A stretch of 32,504 nucleotides of DNA, from the NCBI GenBank assembly GCA_903913285.1, contig CAIWKO010000028.1, positions 1 to 32,504 on the forward strand, written 5' to 3'. Position 1 is the stretch's first letter; each line of letters begins with the position of its first letter. The notes beneath the pieces were generated by a model, which saw only the letters and a program-made list of their open reading frames with translations, did not search any database and was not told the DNA's origin. This stretch comes from an uncultured Bacteroidales bacterium (GTDB lineage Bacteria; Bacteroidota; Bacteroidia; Bacteroidales; CAIWKO01). Shown in pieces: positions 8,723 through 15,202 of the stretch. The translations under genes were made by a program, and so were the position numbers.

Positions 8723-8869
8723 ATAACGTACAGAATATTGCCGTTCGTGTTTTTTTTGCGGGAGTTAATGGCACTGCCCTTTCTGCCCGCACCGAACGTC
8801 AAAAAGAGCACTGCCCTTTCTGCCCGTACAATACCCGCAAAAAAAACATGACGGCAATATTTTCGTTAT
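8723..8869 (-). other. attC-like recombination site between cassettes 1 and 2
   Basis: ATAACG (8723-8728) pairs with CGTTAT (8864-8869). A 5-nt left spacer and a 2-nt right spacer lead to the perfect 11-bp stem AATATTGCCGT (8734-8744) / ACGGCAATATT (8851-8861). A 3-nt versus 2-nt internal loop and a perfect 15-bp stem, TGTTTTTTTTGCGGG (8748-8762) with its complement (8834-8848), follow. The 71-nt terminal loop carries a 19-bp direct repeat (8771-8789 and 8808-8826). The site starts 19 nt after the methyltransferase stop codon. Arms and geometry match the sites at 5677 and 7691, whereas the stem sequence does not, which is how integron attC sites behave. Confidence 0.65.
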
Positions 8870-8888
8870 CAGTATACCGCTTTATTTT

Positions 8889-9809
8889 TTAGTGTTCTGT
8901 CGTTTCAAGATTTCCAAATGCCATTTTTGTCTGTGTCAGGTAGGGTTTCAATCTGTTTTCGGCAAGTGAAATATATTCTTGACTGATGTCGTAACCAATA
9001 AATTTTCTCTGTGATTTAATTGCTGAAACAGCGGTCGTACCACTACCCATAAATGGGTCTATAATAATGTCGTCTGTGAAAGAATATAACTGTATTAAGC
9101 GAAAAGGCAATTCCTCTGGAAATGGCGCAGGGTGTCCTATTCGTCTTGCGCTTTCTGCGTTCATTGTCCAAATAGATTTAGTATATTCCATAAACTGTTC
9201 TTTCGTAATTGTGTTTTGTTTTCCTTTTGCAATACGATTATAGTCGCCTTTTGAAAACACTAAAATATATTCGTGAACATCTCGTAATATTGGATTTGCT
9301 GCGCTTTGCCAACTTCCCCAAGCTGTAGAAGGGCTTGCACTTGCTGCCTTATTCCAAATTATTTCGCCTCTCATATTATAACCAATTTCAAGCATTATTT
9401 TTGAAATGTAGTCAGAAAGAGGTATGTATGGTTTGCGTCCAAGATTGGCAACATTGATACAAGCGCGACCACCATTAACGAGTACGCGATATGTCTCTTT
9501 AAAAGAATTTTCAAGTAACTGCAAATATTCTTTTAATGAAAGGTCGTCATCATAAACCTTTGAAACATTATAAGGCGGTGAGGTTATCATTAAATGAATA
9601 GAATTGTCGGGCAATTCTTTCATATTCTCTGCCGAACCGAGAATAAATTTATTTACTAATTCGTCTGGCAATTTATTCTCTGTTTTATCAACTTCTTTTT
9701 GTTCTTCAAGAGTTGAATATAATTTAGAATTGTAAAATTTTGAACTGTCGTGATTAATCCTTCCACTTGTTCCAAAATCACTTGTTTCTGTTCCTTTAGG
9801 TCTGTTCAT
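8889..9809 (-). CDS. DNA methyltransferase (beta-class, SPPY motif) of R-M pair 2
   Basis: Site-specific amino-methyltransferase, probably N4-cytosine because motif IV is SPPY (residues 77-80) rather than DPPY. Motif I DPFMGSGTT lies at 251-259, again giving the beta-class order, and FIGYDIS (270-276) follows as the SAM-contact strand. The target-recognition region would be around 140-230. The N-terminal 45 residues are polar and rich in Ser and Tyr (HDSSKFYNSKLY at 20-31). The 306-aa length is normal. The gene starts one nucleotide after the stop of the upstream nuclease gene (TAA-G-ATG on the minus strand), so the two are translated together. The attC-like site lies just beyond its stop codon. 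Confidence 0.92.
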   Translation of the reverse strand: MNRPKGTETSDFGTSGRINHDSSKFYNSKLYSTLEEQKEVDKTENKLPDELVNKFILGSAENMKELPDNSIHLMITSPPYNVSKVYDDDLSLKEYLQLLENSFKETYRVLVNGGRACINVANLGRKPYIPLSDYISKIMLEIGYNMRGEIIWNKAASASPSTAWGSWQSAANPILRDVHEYILVFSKGDYNRIAKGKQNTITKEQFMEYTKSIWTMNAESARRIGHPAPFPEELPFRLIQLYSFTDDIIIDPFMGSGTTAVSAIKSQRKFIGYDISQEYISLAENRLKPYLTQTKMAFGNLETTEH

Positions 9810-9810
9810 C

Positions 9811-10671
9811 TTAGCTTCTGATTAATGATAAGAATTTTTCTGCTTTTGCTATATCGTTAGGTTCTTTACTTGCAATGGAAATTAATTTACCCAAATCTGT
9901 TTTTGAAAACATCGAAGAGAAATAATTCATATCTGTTGATACTAATTCTTTCGCAAGTTCTAATATTGTTGCCTCTTTTATTATGGTTTGAAATCCACTT
10001 TTGGGAGATGTCTTGATGTAATTGCTATTTGTTGGTTCAGGATTTAAAGACCAAAAACCTTGAATAACTCCTGATGTCTTTAGGAAGTCAACTTTCTTTT
10101 GATAGCTTTCTTGTATTGGGCTATTTCCTAAAATAATAATTGGTATTTTAGTTGAAGCTATTCCTGAAACACGAATATTAATTGATTTTCCGATTGCTTT
10201 CAGCATTGAATCGGAACGAAGCAAGGCGGGATTTCCTTTGTGCTGCTTATAATCTCCAATAAATTCTACATTGTTTGGATGAGTATATTTATAGTTAGAT
10301 ACAACACTCATTTTGATTTCAAAAATGAGCTTTATATTTTCTGGTTGCTGATTAGCTGTATTTGTTGTACAGAGTGCAAGGTCGGCATTTGATTGTTTTG
10401 TTAAGGCGAGTTCTTCGCATACTACGCTATTGACAGCATAAAGCCCCAATTCTCTTGCAATAGGTTCAAAAAGTGTCTTGCTCCATTTCTCTGTAAATTG
10501 TCCGATTAAAGAATTACGGCTTTGTAATGTCTGACCTTCTGCATCAGAACCTTTGGGAACATAAGCAAAATATCCGCCTTGAAGTTTGTAAAAAAGCTGT
10601 TCCGGTGAAGCAAAGTTTTTAAGAGCTTCCGTAAAAAATTTAATTTCTGTGTCGTTGTTCCAAAGTGTCAT
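9811..10671 (-). CDS. Putative type II restriction endonuclease of R-M pair 2
   Basis: Upstream partner of the SPPY methyltransferase, separated by 1 nt. A PD-(D/E)xK core is readable: SNADLAL with Asp97, then after a polar loop the strand IKLIFEIK with Glu118 and Lys120. The surrounding sequence (QFTEKWSKTLFEPIARELG, residues 58-76) fits the helix that usually precedes this core. At 286 aa it has the size of a type IIP enzyme. I cannot assign a specificity. It is the first gene of cassette 1, nearest the recombinase, and has a possible promoter 21 nt upstream. In this pair the nuclease precedes the methyltransferase, the reverse of pair 1, and the two nucleases share no obvious similarity. 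Confidence 0.72.
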   Translation of the reverse strand: MTLWNNDTEIKFFTEALKNFASPEQLFYKLQGGYFAYVPKGSDAEGQTLQSRNSLIGQFTEKWSKTLFEPIARELGLYAVNSVVCEELALTKQSNADLALCTTNTANQQPENIKLIFEIKMSVVSNYKYTHPNNVEFIGDYKQHKGNPALLRSDSMLKAIGKSINIRVSGIASTKIPIIILGNSPIQESYQKKVDFLKTSGVIQGFWSLNPEPTNSNYIKTSPKSGFQTIIKEATILELAKELVSTDMNYFSSMFSKTDLGKLISIASKEPNDIAKAEKFLSLIRS

Positions 10672-10692
10672 AATTGTGATTTAAAATTTTTG

Positions 10693-10700
10693 CAAAAGTA
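10693..10700 (-). promoter_or_regulatory. Candidate -7 promoter element for cassette 1
   Basis: TACTTTTG on the minus strand matches the TAnnTTTG consensus and ends about 21 nt before the nuclease start codon at 10671. No TTTG box lies 19 nt further upstream, so the match is partial. It falls on the cassette side of the attI-like core, so it could drive the whole array. Confidence 0.35.
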
Positions 10701-10787
10701 AGTATTATTAACTGTTTTGTTTTTATTCTTTCTTGTGTTTTAGTTCAGAAGTTTTGAGTTAGCACTGTCTCTCTTTTTAGCGGTTAC

Positions 10788-10850
10788 TGATAACGTTTGT
10801 GTTGTACCATTGGTGTTATTTTTACTATATCTCCAGAGTTGGTGTTATTT
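10788..10850 (-). other. attI-like site: single core plus two direct repeats
   Basis: On the coding (minus) strand, CAAACGTTATCAG (core CGTTAT at 10790-10795) matches the CGTTAT end of the three attC-like sites, but no inner-stem hairpin accompanies it. Upstream on the same strand, between the core and the recombinase gene, the 12-mer AAATAACACCAA occurs twice (10839-10850 and 10810-10821), 29 bp apart. A simple core with accessory direct repeats beside the integrase is the plan of integron attI sites. It lies about 50-110 bp downstream of the recombinase stop codon. The assignment is inferred. Confidence 0.5.
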
Positions 10851-10899
10851 GTTTTTTGCTTCTGTAGATATTAATAATCATCAATTTAACTTTTCATAT

Positions 10900-12354
10900 T
10901 TAAAATTCCAAATTATCTAAAGGGCTTTTAACCTGTTCCATTCCTTTGTGTGTAATATGCGTATAAATTTCTGTTGTTTTGCTGCTGCTGTGTCCTAATA
11001 GTTCTTGTATATAGCGCAAATCGGTTCCTCGTTCTAAAAGATGTGTTGCAAAACTATGCCGCAAAGTATGTACCGTAGCTTTCTTTTGAATTTTAGCTTT
11101 ATAGCAAGCATCTCTGAAAATAGCTTGAATACTACTATCTGAATATTGTTCCCCGGTCTGTCCTTCAAAAAGCCACATCTTAGGTTTGTATAATTTAAAA
11201 TATTCCCTCAAAAATAATAATAATTTATCTGATAATATACTATTTCTGTCTTTTTTTCCTTTAGCTCCTTTAATTATTATTGCTTTTCGACTGCTATCAA
11301 TATCAGCTACTTTTAAATTGATTACCTCACTTATTCGTAGTCCGGCCGAATATATGGTAAGTAAAATTGCTTTGTGCTTAATGTTAGTCACGCTATTTAG
11401 AATTCGCATCACTTCTTCTTCGCTCAAAACCGTGGGCAATATTTTATCTTGAAAAGGGCGGTCGATTGTTATATAAGGTAGCTTTTTTCTCCCGCAAACT
11501 TTTTCATAATAAAACTTTATGGCATTTATCACTTGGTTTTGATACGATGCAGATACTTTTCTTTTTTCAACCAAATAGAGCAAATATTTTTTAATATCCT
11601 CCTCGCTGATTTCTAATAAATCTTTTTTGCTGTAATAGTTTATAAAATCAGTAAATGCCACGGTGTAAGTTCGAATAGTATTTTCACTGTATCGTATCAG
11701 TTTGAGTTTCTCCAGGTATTCAACAGGTAATTTTCGTTCATTACCATAAGCCTTTTTTTCTTTTTTGTCTTCGCCTTTTGTATTGATATTTTTGATTTCA
11801 ATTTGATAATTGAATTTGCGGAAATAATTTTCTATTTCACTTAAAATATTTTGAGTGTACGAAAAACTCCAATATTTCTCTTCTTTATGCCAAAAATAAT
11901 AAGGTATGGTTTTTATCTTAGCTATATGTTCTTTTGCAAAAGGAAACCTAAGTATTATTTTTTTGTAATCAATAACTTCTATACTGACAGTATTAGGTTT
12001 CTTTTCCTCAATAACCACGGGCTTGGGTTCTGTTATAGCATAATTTTTTTCTTCTTTAACTATAACTTCAGCAGTATTTATATCTGCAATTCCTTTAAAC
12101 AAACTTATTATCCTTTGAAGATTTTCTTCAGAATCCTCCACATACCAACCCTTCCGCGTTTGGCTCCACTTTGCACCGTCTAATTGTTTTATTAGCGCAA
12201 TAAGTTCCGTATTGTAATCAAACAATATGAACAAACGGGGAAGACCCTTGTGCAATGCACGTTTAACAACTATTGTTTCCATAGCTAACAAATTGTACAT
12301 CAAACTTACAAAATATTTATTGATTTTCAGCATATCATCCTTATCCCTGCCCAC
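10900..12354 (-). CDS. Tyrosine recombinase (XerCD/IntI-related) with two N-terminal HARP-like repeats
   Basis: Site-specific recombinase. The catalytic domain (about 303-484) shows GLRISE with Arg340, the beta-hairpin Lys in GAKGKKDR, HTLRHSFATHLL with His429 and Arg432, LLGH with His455, and nucleophile Tyr464 in TEIYTH. A SAM-like core-binding domain spans about 210-290. The C-terminal VKSPLDNL resembles the VRSPLDAL end of integron integrases, but the extra IntI segment before HTLRH is absent. Residues about 38-86 and 131-180 are two related repeats with W..T.KGWYV and W..EEKYWSF cores, similar in pattern to the HARP domain of SMARCAL1. The listed start is GTG; ATG at about 12282 (METIVV) is equally plausible and removes only 24 residues. 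It points towards the cassette array, with the attI-like site behind its stop codon. Confidence 0.9.
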   Translation of the reverse strand: MGRDKDDMLKINKYFVSLMYNLLAMETIVVKRALHKGLPRLFILFDYNTELIALIKQLDGAKWSQTRKGWYVEDSEENLQRIISLFKGIADINTAEVIVKEEKNYAITEPKPVVIEEKKPNTVSIEVIDYKKIILRFPFAKEHIAKIKTIPYYFWHKEEKYWSFSYTQNILSEIENYFRKFNYQIEIKNINTKGEDKKEKKAYGNERKLPVEYLEKLKLIRYSENTIRTYTVAFTDFINYYSKKDLLEISEEDIKKYLLYLVEKRKVSASYQNQVINAIKFYYEKVCGRKKLPYITIDRPFQDKILPTVLSEEEVMRILNSVTNIKHKAILLTIYSAGLRISEVINLKVADIDSSRKAIIIKGAKGKKDRNSILSDKLLLFLREYFKLYKPKMWLFEGQTGEQYSDSSIQAIFRDACYKAKIQKKATVHTLRHSFATHLLERGTDLRYIQELLGHSSSKTTEIYTHITHKGMEQVKSPLDNLEF

Positions 12355-12466
12355 CTCAAATCAGCAAATTCTTTTCTGGCTTTTCCATCCTTCAGGACGG
12401 GAGGCAAAAGAACCGACCGAAGGGAGCTAAGCGTAGCTAAAATAATAATAAAAAACTCCTAAAAAA

Positions 12467-12694
12467 CTAAACAGCTAAATAGCTAAAAGGCTAAAAGGCT
12501 AAAAGGCTAAAAGGCTAAAAGTCTAAACACCTAAACACCTAAACACCTAATTCATGGCTCTTGGCTAATGGCTTTTGGCTTCTTCCTAAAAGTCTAAACA
12601 GCTAAATAGCTAAAAGGCTAAACGGCTAAAAGGCTAAAAGGCTAAACGGCTAAAAGGCTAAACGGCTAAACAGCTAAACGGCTAAACACCTAAA
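12467..12694. repeat. Two blocks of 9-bp tandem repeats (GCTAAAAGG family)
   Basis: Variants of the 9-mer GCTAAAAGG (also GCTAAACGG, CTAAACACC, GCTAAATAG) run head to tail at about 12467-12550 and 12586-12694. A short unique stretch containing GGCTCTTGGCTAATGGC separates the blocks. The region 12355-12792 otherwise holds no gene. The array marks the right flank of the recombinase-cassette block, as the shorter 9-bp array at 5548 does on the left. Confidence 0.8.
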
Positions 12695-12744
12695 TTCTAC
12701 CCTTAACGTATTTATCTGGTTTTCAAAATAACTTATTTATTAAT

Positions 12745-12776
12745 TTTAGAACAACTTTTCGGTAACCTGTTCTAAA
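12745..12776 (+). promoter_or_regulatory. Inverted repeat upstream of the LytTR gene, possible operator
   Basis: A perfect 9-bp inverted repeat, TTTAGAACA (12745-12753) / TGTTCTAAA (12768-12776), has a 14-nt gap and ends 16 nt before the ATG at 12793. The position fits an autoregulatory operator for the DNA-binding protein encoded downstream, or a leader hairpin. Function is inferred from position alone. Confidence 0.4.
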
Positions 12777-12792
12777 CTAATTAGCAAAGGCC

Positions 12793-13269
12793 ATGAAAAC
12801 CACAAAACAACACAAGAAGGCGAAAACAAACCCACCATACTATCGTCTGCCAAAAAAATACCTTACCAAAAATGCAGCCGTGCCCGAAAACCTCAAAACC
12901 TTGCTGCGGCGGGCACACGAAATACATTATATTACAATCGTCGATGGCTTTATACGGGTGATTACAACCGACGGTCGGGAAGAACCTTTTAGCATAACGC
13001 TTTGTTCGCTAATGCCCTGGCTGTGCGGCAGTAAATTTTTGAGAGTCGAAGCCGATTTTGTGGTCAACCCCGCCTATATAACCGACCTTATACATAGCGA
13101 TTGCGGATGGATGCTGTATCTGGGCGAAAATATCAAGATACCTGTATGGGCCAAAATGGAAAAAGTGGTGAAAAAGTATAAAATGCAAAACGCTGGAAAA
13201 CAATACCTATTTCGGCTTTTTGCCACCCGCCAACAAAAAACACCAGCCAAATTGATACATTCTCAATAA
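12793..13269 (+). CDS. Stand-alone LytTR-type DNA-binding protein
   Basis: A 158-aa protein whose residues about 42-130 follow the LytTR pattern: IHYITIVDGFIRVITTDG, then a helix with LCSLMPWL, then FLRVEADFVVNPAYITDL (the family's F-R-x-H/E-x-x-x-VN step), and finally LGENIKIPVWAKMEKV, which matches the I-x-L-x-x-G-x-x-I-P-V-S/A strand. The N-terminal 35 residues are basic and unstructured. There is no response-regulator receiver domain and no membrane segment, so any signal input is missing or supplied in trans. An inverted repeat directly upstream may be its operator. It is followed by the 21-bp minisatellite and the 404-aa protein in the same direction, which may be its targets. Confidence 0.72.
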   Translation: MKTTKQHKKAKTNPPYYRLPKKYLTKNAAVPENLKTLLRRAHEIHYITIVDGFIRVITTDGREEPFSITLCSLMPWLCGSKFLRVEADFVVNPAYITDLIHSDCGWMLYLGENIKIPVWAKMEKVVKKYKMQNAGKQYLFRLFATRQQKTPAKLIHSQ

Positions 13270-13320
13270 TGTGGTTTTACCTTTGTCAAATCAAATTTAA
13301 AAACGACAATATTCATCAAA

Positions 13321-13812
13321 ATGACCGCTTCAGCATTCCCATATTTGCATTTCAATAATCACGTTTCAAAACCTATCACTCTCATTTCGAATCTGAAAAA
13401 TAGGTCTCTAACTGCGTTAAGCTCGCATTGGAATGTGTTAAGCTCGCATTGGAATGTGTTAAGCCCGCATTGGAATGTGTTAAGCCCGCATTGGAATGTG
13501 TTAAACCCGCACTCGAATGTGTTAAGCCCGCACTCGAATGTGTTAAGCCCGCACTCGAATGTGTTAAGCCCGCACTCGAATGTGTTAAGCCCGCACTCGA
13601 ATGTGTTAAACCCGCACTCGAATGTGTTAAGCCCGCACTCGAATGTGTTAAACCCGCACTCGAATGTGTTAAGCCCGTACTCGAATGTGTTAAGCCCGTA
13701 CTCGAATATGTCAAAAGATCATGTTCCGCTCAACATCTCTTGCTTTCTTCCATGTTTTGATTTTTCCAATTATCCAATAAATTTAGTAACTAACCAAAAA
13801 TCCAAATTATGA
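13321..13812 (+). CDS. Possible repeat protein read from the 21-bp minisatellite
   Basis: An ATG-initiated frame of 163 codons whose residues 32-129 are 14 heptapeptides of the LSPHSNV type (first units LSSHWNV, last LSPYSNV). Its stop overlaps the start of the 404-aa gene as ATGA, which resembles translational coupling. Doubt remains. Because 21 is a multiple of 3, the array is open in at least two other frames, one giving ECVKPAL units and one LTHSSAG on the other strand. Base changes between units are mostly amino-acid-changing in this frame, whereas several are silent in the ECVKPAL frame. No signal peptide or known domain is present. It may be entirely non-coding. Confidence 0.3.
   Translation: MTASAFPYLHFNNHVSKPITLISNLKNRSLTALSSHWNVLSSHWNVLSPHWNVLSPHWNVLNPHSNVLSPHSNVLSPHSNVLSPHSNVLSPHSNVLNPHSNVLSPHSNVLNPHSNVLSPYSNVLSPYSNMSKDHVPLNISCFLPCFDFSNYPINLVTNQKSKL
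13416..13709. repeat. 21-bp minisatellite, 14 units
   Basis: Fourteen perfect-length copies of a GTTAAGCCCGCACTCGAATGT-type unit run without spacers, followed by a decayed fragment GTCAAA. Variation is confined to a few positions. The first four units carry CATTGG where the rest have CACTCG, AAG alternates with AAA, and the last two have GTA for GCA. This gradient shows stepwise duplication. It has no spacers and is not a CRISPR. Confidence 0.95.
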
Positions 13813-15023
13813 AATCTTACGACGACCTCCGCCTCGATTCCCTCCGCAGAATTCAAAATCTTTGCGACATTTATGCAATAGCATTGGCGCTTATTCTCGA
13901 ATATCCGCCTCTCAGGGCTCTTCTCGATGCTATTGTTACCAAAATTGAAATAGCAAAATCTATCAACCTGCAAAACATCACAAATTTCACCACCAAAAAA
14001 GAAGTTACATGCATAACCATGGTCGAAACCGTTTACAAGTTTATGCTTCGTGGTGCCCTCAAAGCTGCCGAACTTAATCTTCCCGACCTCGAAAAATCGC
14101 TTACCATTGCAAAATCGCTTATCATGCGCTATAGCGATTCGGGTATCGCCACCAAATGCGAAGAATTTAAAAATATATTAAAAACAAATATCGCCATCCT
14201 CGTCAACATATTGCCTGCCGACATAACCCTTATGGAAGATGCCATCAAAGCTTATAAATTAGCCTTGGATGCTCCAAAAGAAGCCATCGACAAACGCAAA
14301 AATTTTGGAACAGCCGCCATATCACGTTTATTAAACCAGGCCGACCCCACAAAAACCAACATCGGCAGAGTTTTTCATTCCTATTTCGATCCCGATGTAG
14401 CTGCTGCTTTCGATGTAGCTGCTCATATTGGCAAACCTTCAAACCGCCGCAAAACGTCAATAGCAATACGCTTTGTCGATGCCGATTCTGGTATTCCGGT
14501 TATTAAAGTAAAAACTAAGGTCATCAAAGACACCATTACTTTCGAAAAACTCAGCTCTAAAACAGGATGGATACATTACTACAGCCTCGAAGTCGGCACA
14601 TGGTCTGCCACTTACGAAAACAATATGTATCTGGGCGGCACCATCATCAACATACCTGTCGACCTCAAAAAAGTTGCCCGCTATACCATCAAACTCCAAA
14701 AAAAAGTCCCGGTTGACGGTGGCGGTACCACACCCGTCGTCACGGGCTATGCCAATGTCTACGGCAAAATGTATAACTCTGTCACACTCGATGGAATAGG
14801 CACCGGTCTGGTCTTTTTTCAAAACGTAGCCGATCCCGAAGAAACCGAAGACGACGGCACCTATGGCAACGACCACACTCCCGCCAACTGCAAACACATC
14901 AGCGGCACCGCCCCTGGCTTTCAGGATTTCCATAAAGACATCTCTCTCGAACCCGACTCCGACAACGAGATCGACCTCCCCATGGATCCCATCGACGACG
15001 GCCCAACCCCTCCCGATGCATAA
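13809..15023 (+). CDS. Unrecognised two-domain cytoplasmic protein, helical N-half and beta C-half
   Basis: A 404-aa protein I cannot assign. Residues about 1-190 are predicted by eye to be a long helical bundle (leucine- and alanine-rich with regular charges, for example AIALALILEYPPLRALLDAI and AYKLALDAPKEAIDKRKNF). Residues about 205-300 look like a beta-sandwich: AIRFVDADSGIPVIKVKTKV followed by TGWIHYYSLEVGTWSATYEN, a pattern seen in carboxypeptidase-regulatory or PEGA-like domains. The last 100 residues are Gly-, Asp- and Pro-rich and end in an acidic tail. There is no signal peptide or transmembrane helix. The start overlaps the repeat frame by 4 nt, and a terminator follows the stop codon. 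Confidence 0.8.
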   Translation: MKSYDDLRLDSLRRIQNLCDIYAIALALILEYPPLRALLDAIVTKIEIAKSINLQNITNFTTKKEVTCITMVETVYKFMLRGALKAAELNLPDLEKSLTIAKSLIMRYSDSGIATKCEEFKNILKTNIAILVNILPADITLMEDAIKAYKLALDAPKEAIDKRKNFGTAAISRLLNQADPTKTNIGRVFHSYFDPDVAAAFDVAAHIGKPSNRRKTSIAIRFVDADSGIPVIKVKTKVIKDTITFEKLSSKTGWIHYYSLEVGTWSATYENNMYLGGTIINIPVDLKKVARYTIKLQKKVPVDGGGTTPVVTGYANVYGKMYNSVTLDGIGTGLVFFQNVADPEETEDDGTYGNDHTPANCKHISGTAPGFQDFHKDISLEPDSDNEIDLPMDPIDDGPTPPDA

Positions 15024-15031
15024 AACAACCT

Positions 15032-15064
15032 AAGGGCGATTTCTGGTCGCCCTTTCGCTTTTTC
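15032..15064 (+). terminator. Intrinsic terminator after the 404-aa gene
   Basis: An 8-bp stem AAGGGCGA (15032-15039) / TCGCCCTT (15047-15054) with a 7-nt loop is followed by the T-rich TCGCTTTTT, starting 9 nt after the stop codon. A further inverted repeat, CTTTGTC (15101-15107) / GACAAAG (15120-15126), lies just beyond. Confidence 0.7.
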
Positions 15065-15202
15065 GAGCGTAGTCGAGAAATAACTGGCTTTCGCACCCCC
15101 CTTTGTCTCGACTCCGCTCGACAAAGCAACCCCATCATTTTCTTTAATCACTGCCCTTTGCCCACCTTTTCATTTTTTTGAAGAAAAAAAGTGCGTAGGC
15201 CT

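Noticed and set aside
10900-12354. Recombinase as a classical IntI integron integrase
   Set aside because: The additional segment between the central strand region and HTLRH is missing, so it is only IntI-related. It could equally be a Bacteroidota XerCD-like subfamily.
5677-12354. Prophage or conjugative element as the explanation for the recombinase
   Set aside because: No phage structural, relaxase, Tra or replication genes are present; the block holds only cassette-like cargo.
13416-13709. CRISPR array
   Set aside because: The units are directly adjacent, with no spacers, and no cas genes are present.
13382-13714. Minus-strand gene with LTHSSAG heptads
   Set aside because: It is open only because the repeat unit is a multiple of three; it has no flanking coding sequence of its own.
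13428-13760. Plus-strand frame with ECVKPAL heptads as a gene
   Set aside because: It lacks an ATG: extending upstream meets a TAG before any start other than TTG. Its more silent substitutions are noted in the finding, but the evidence is too weak for a CDS call.
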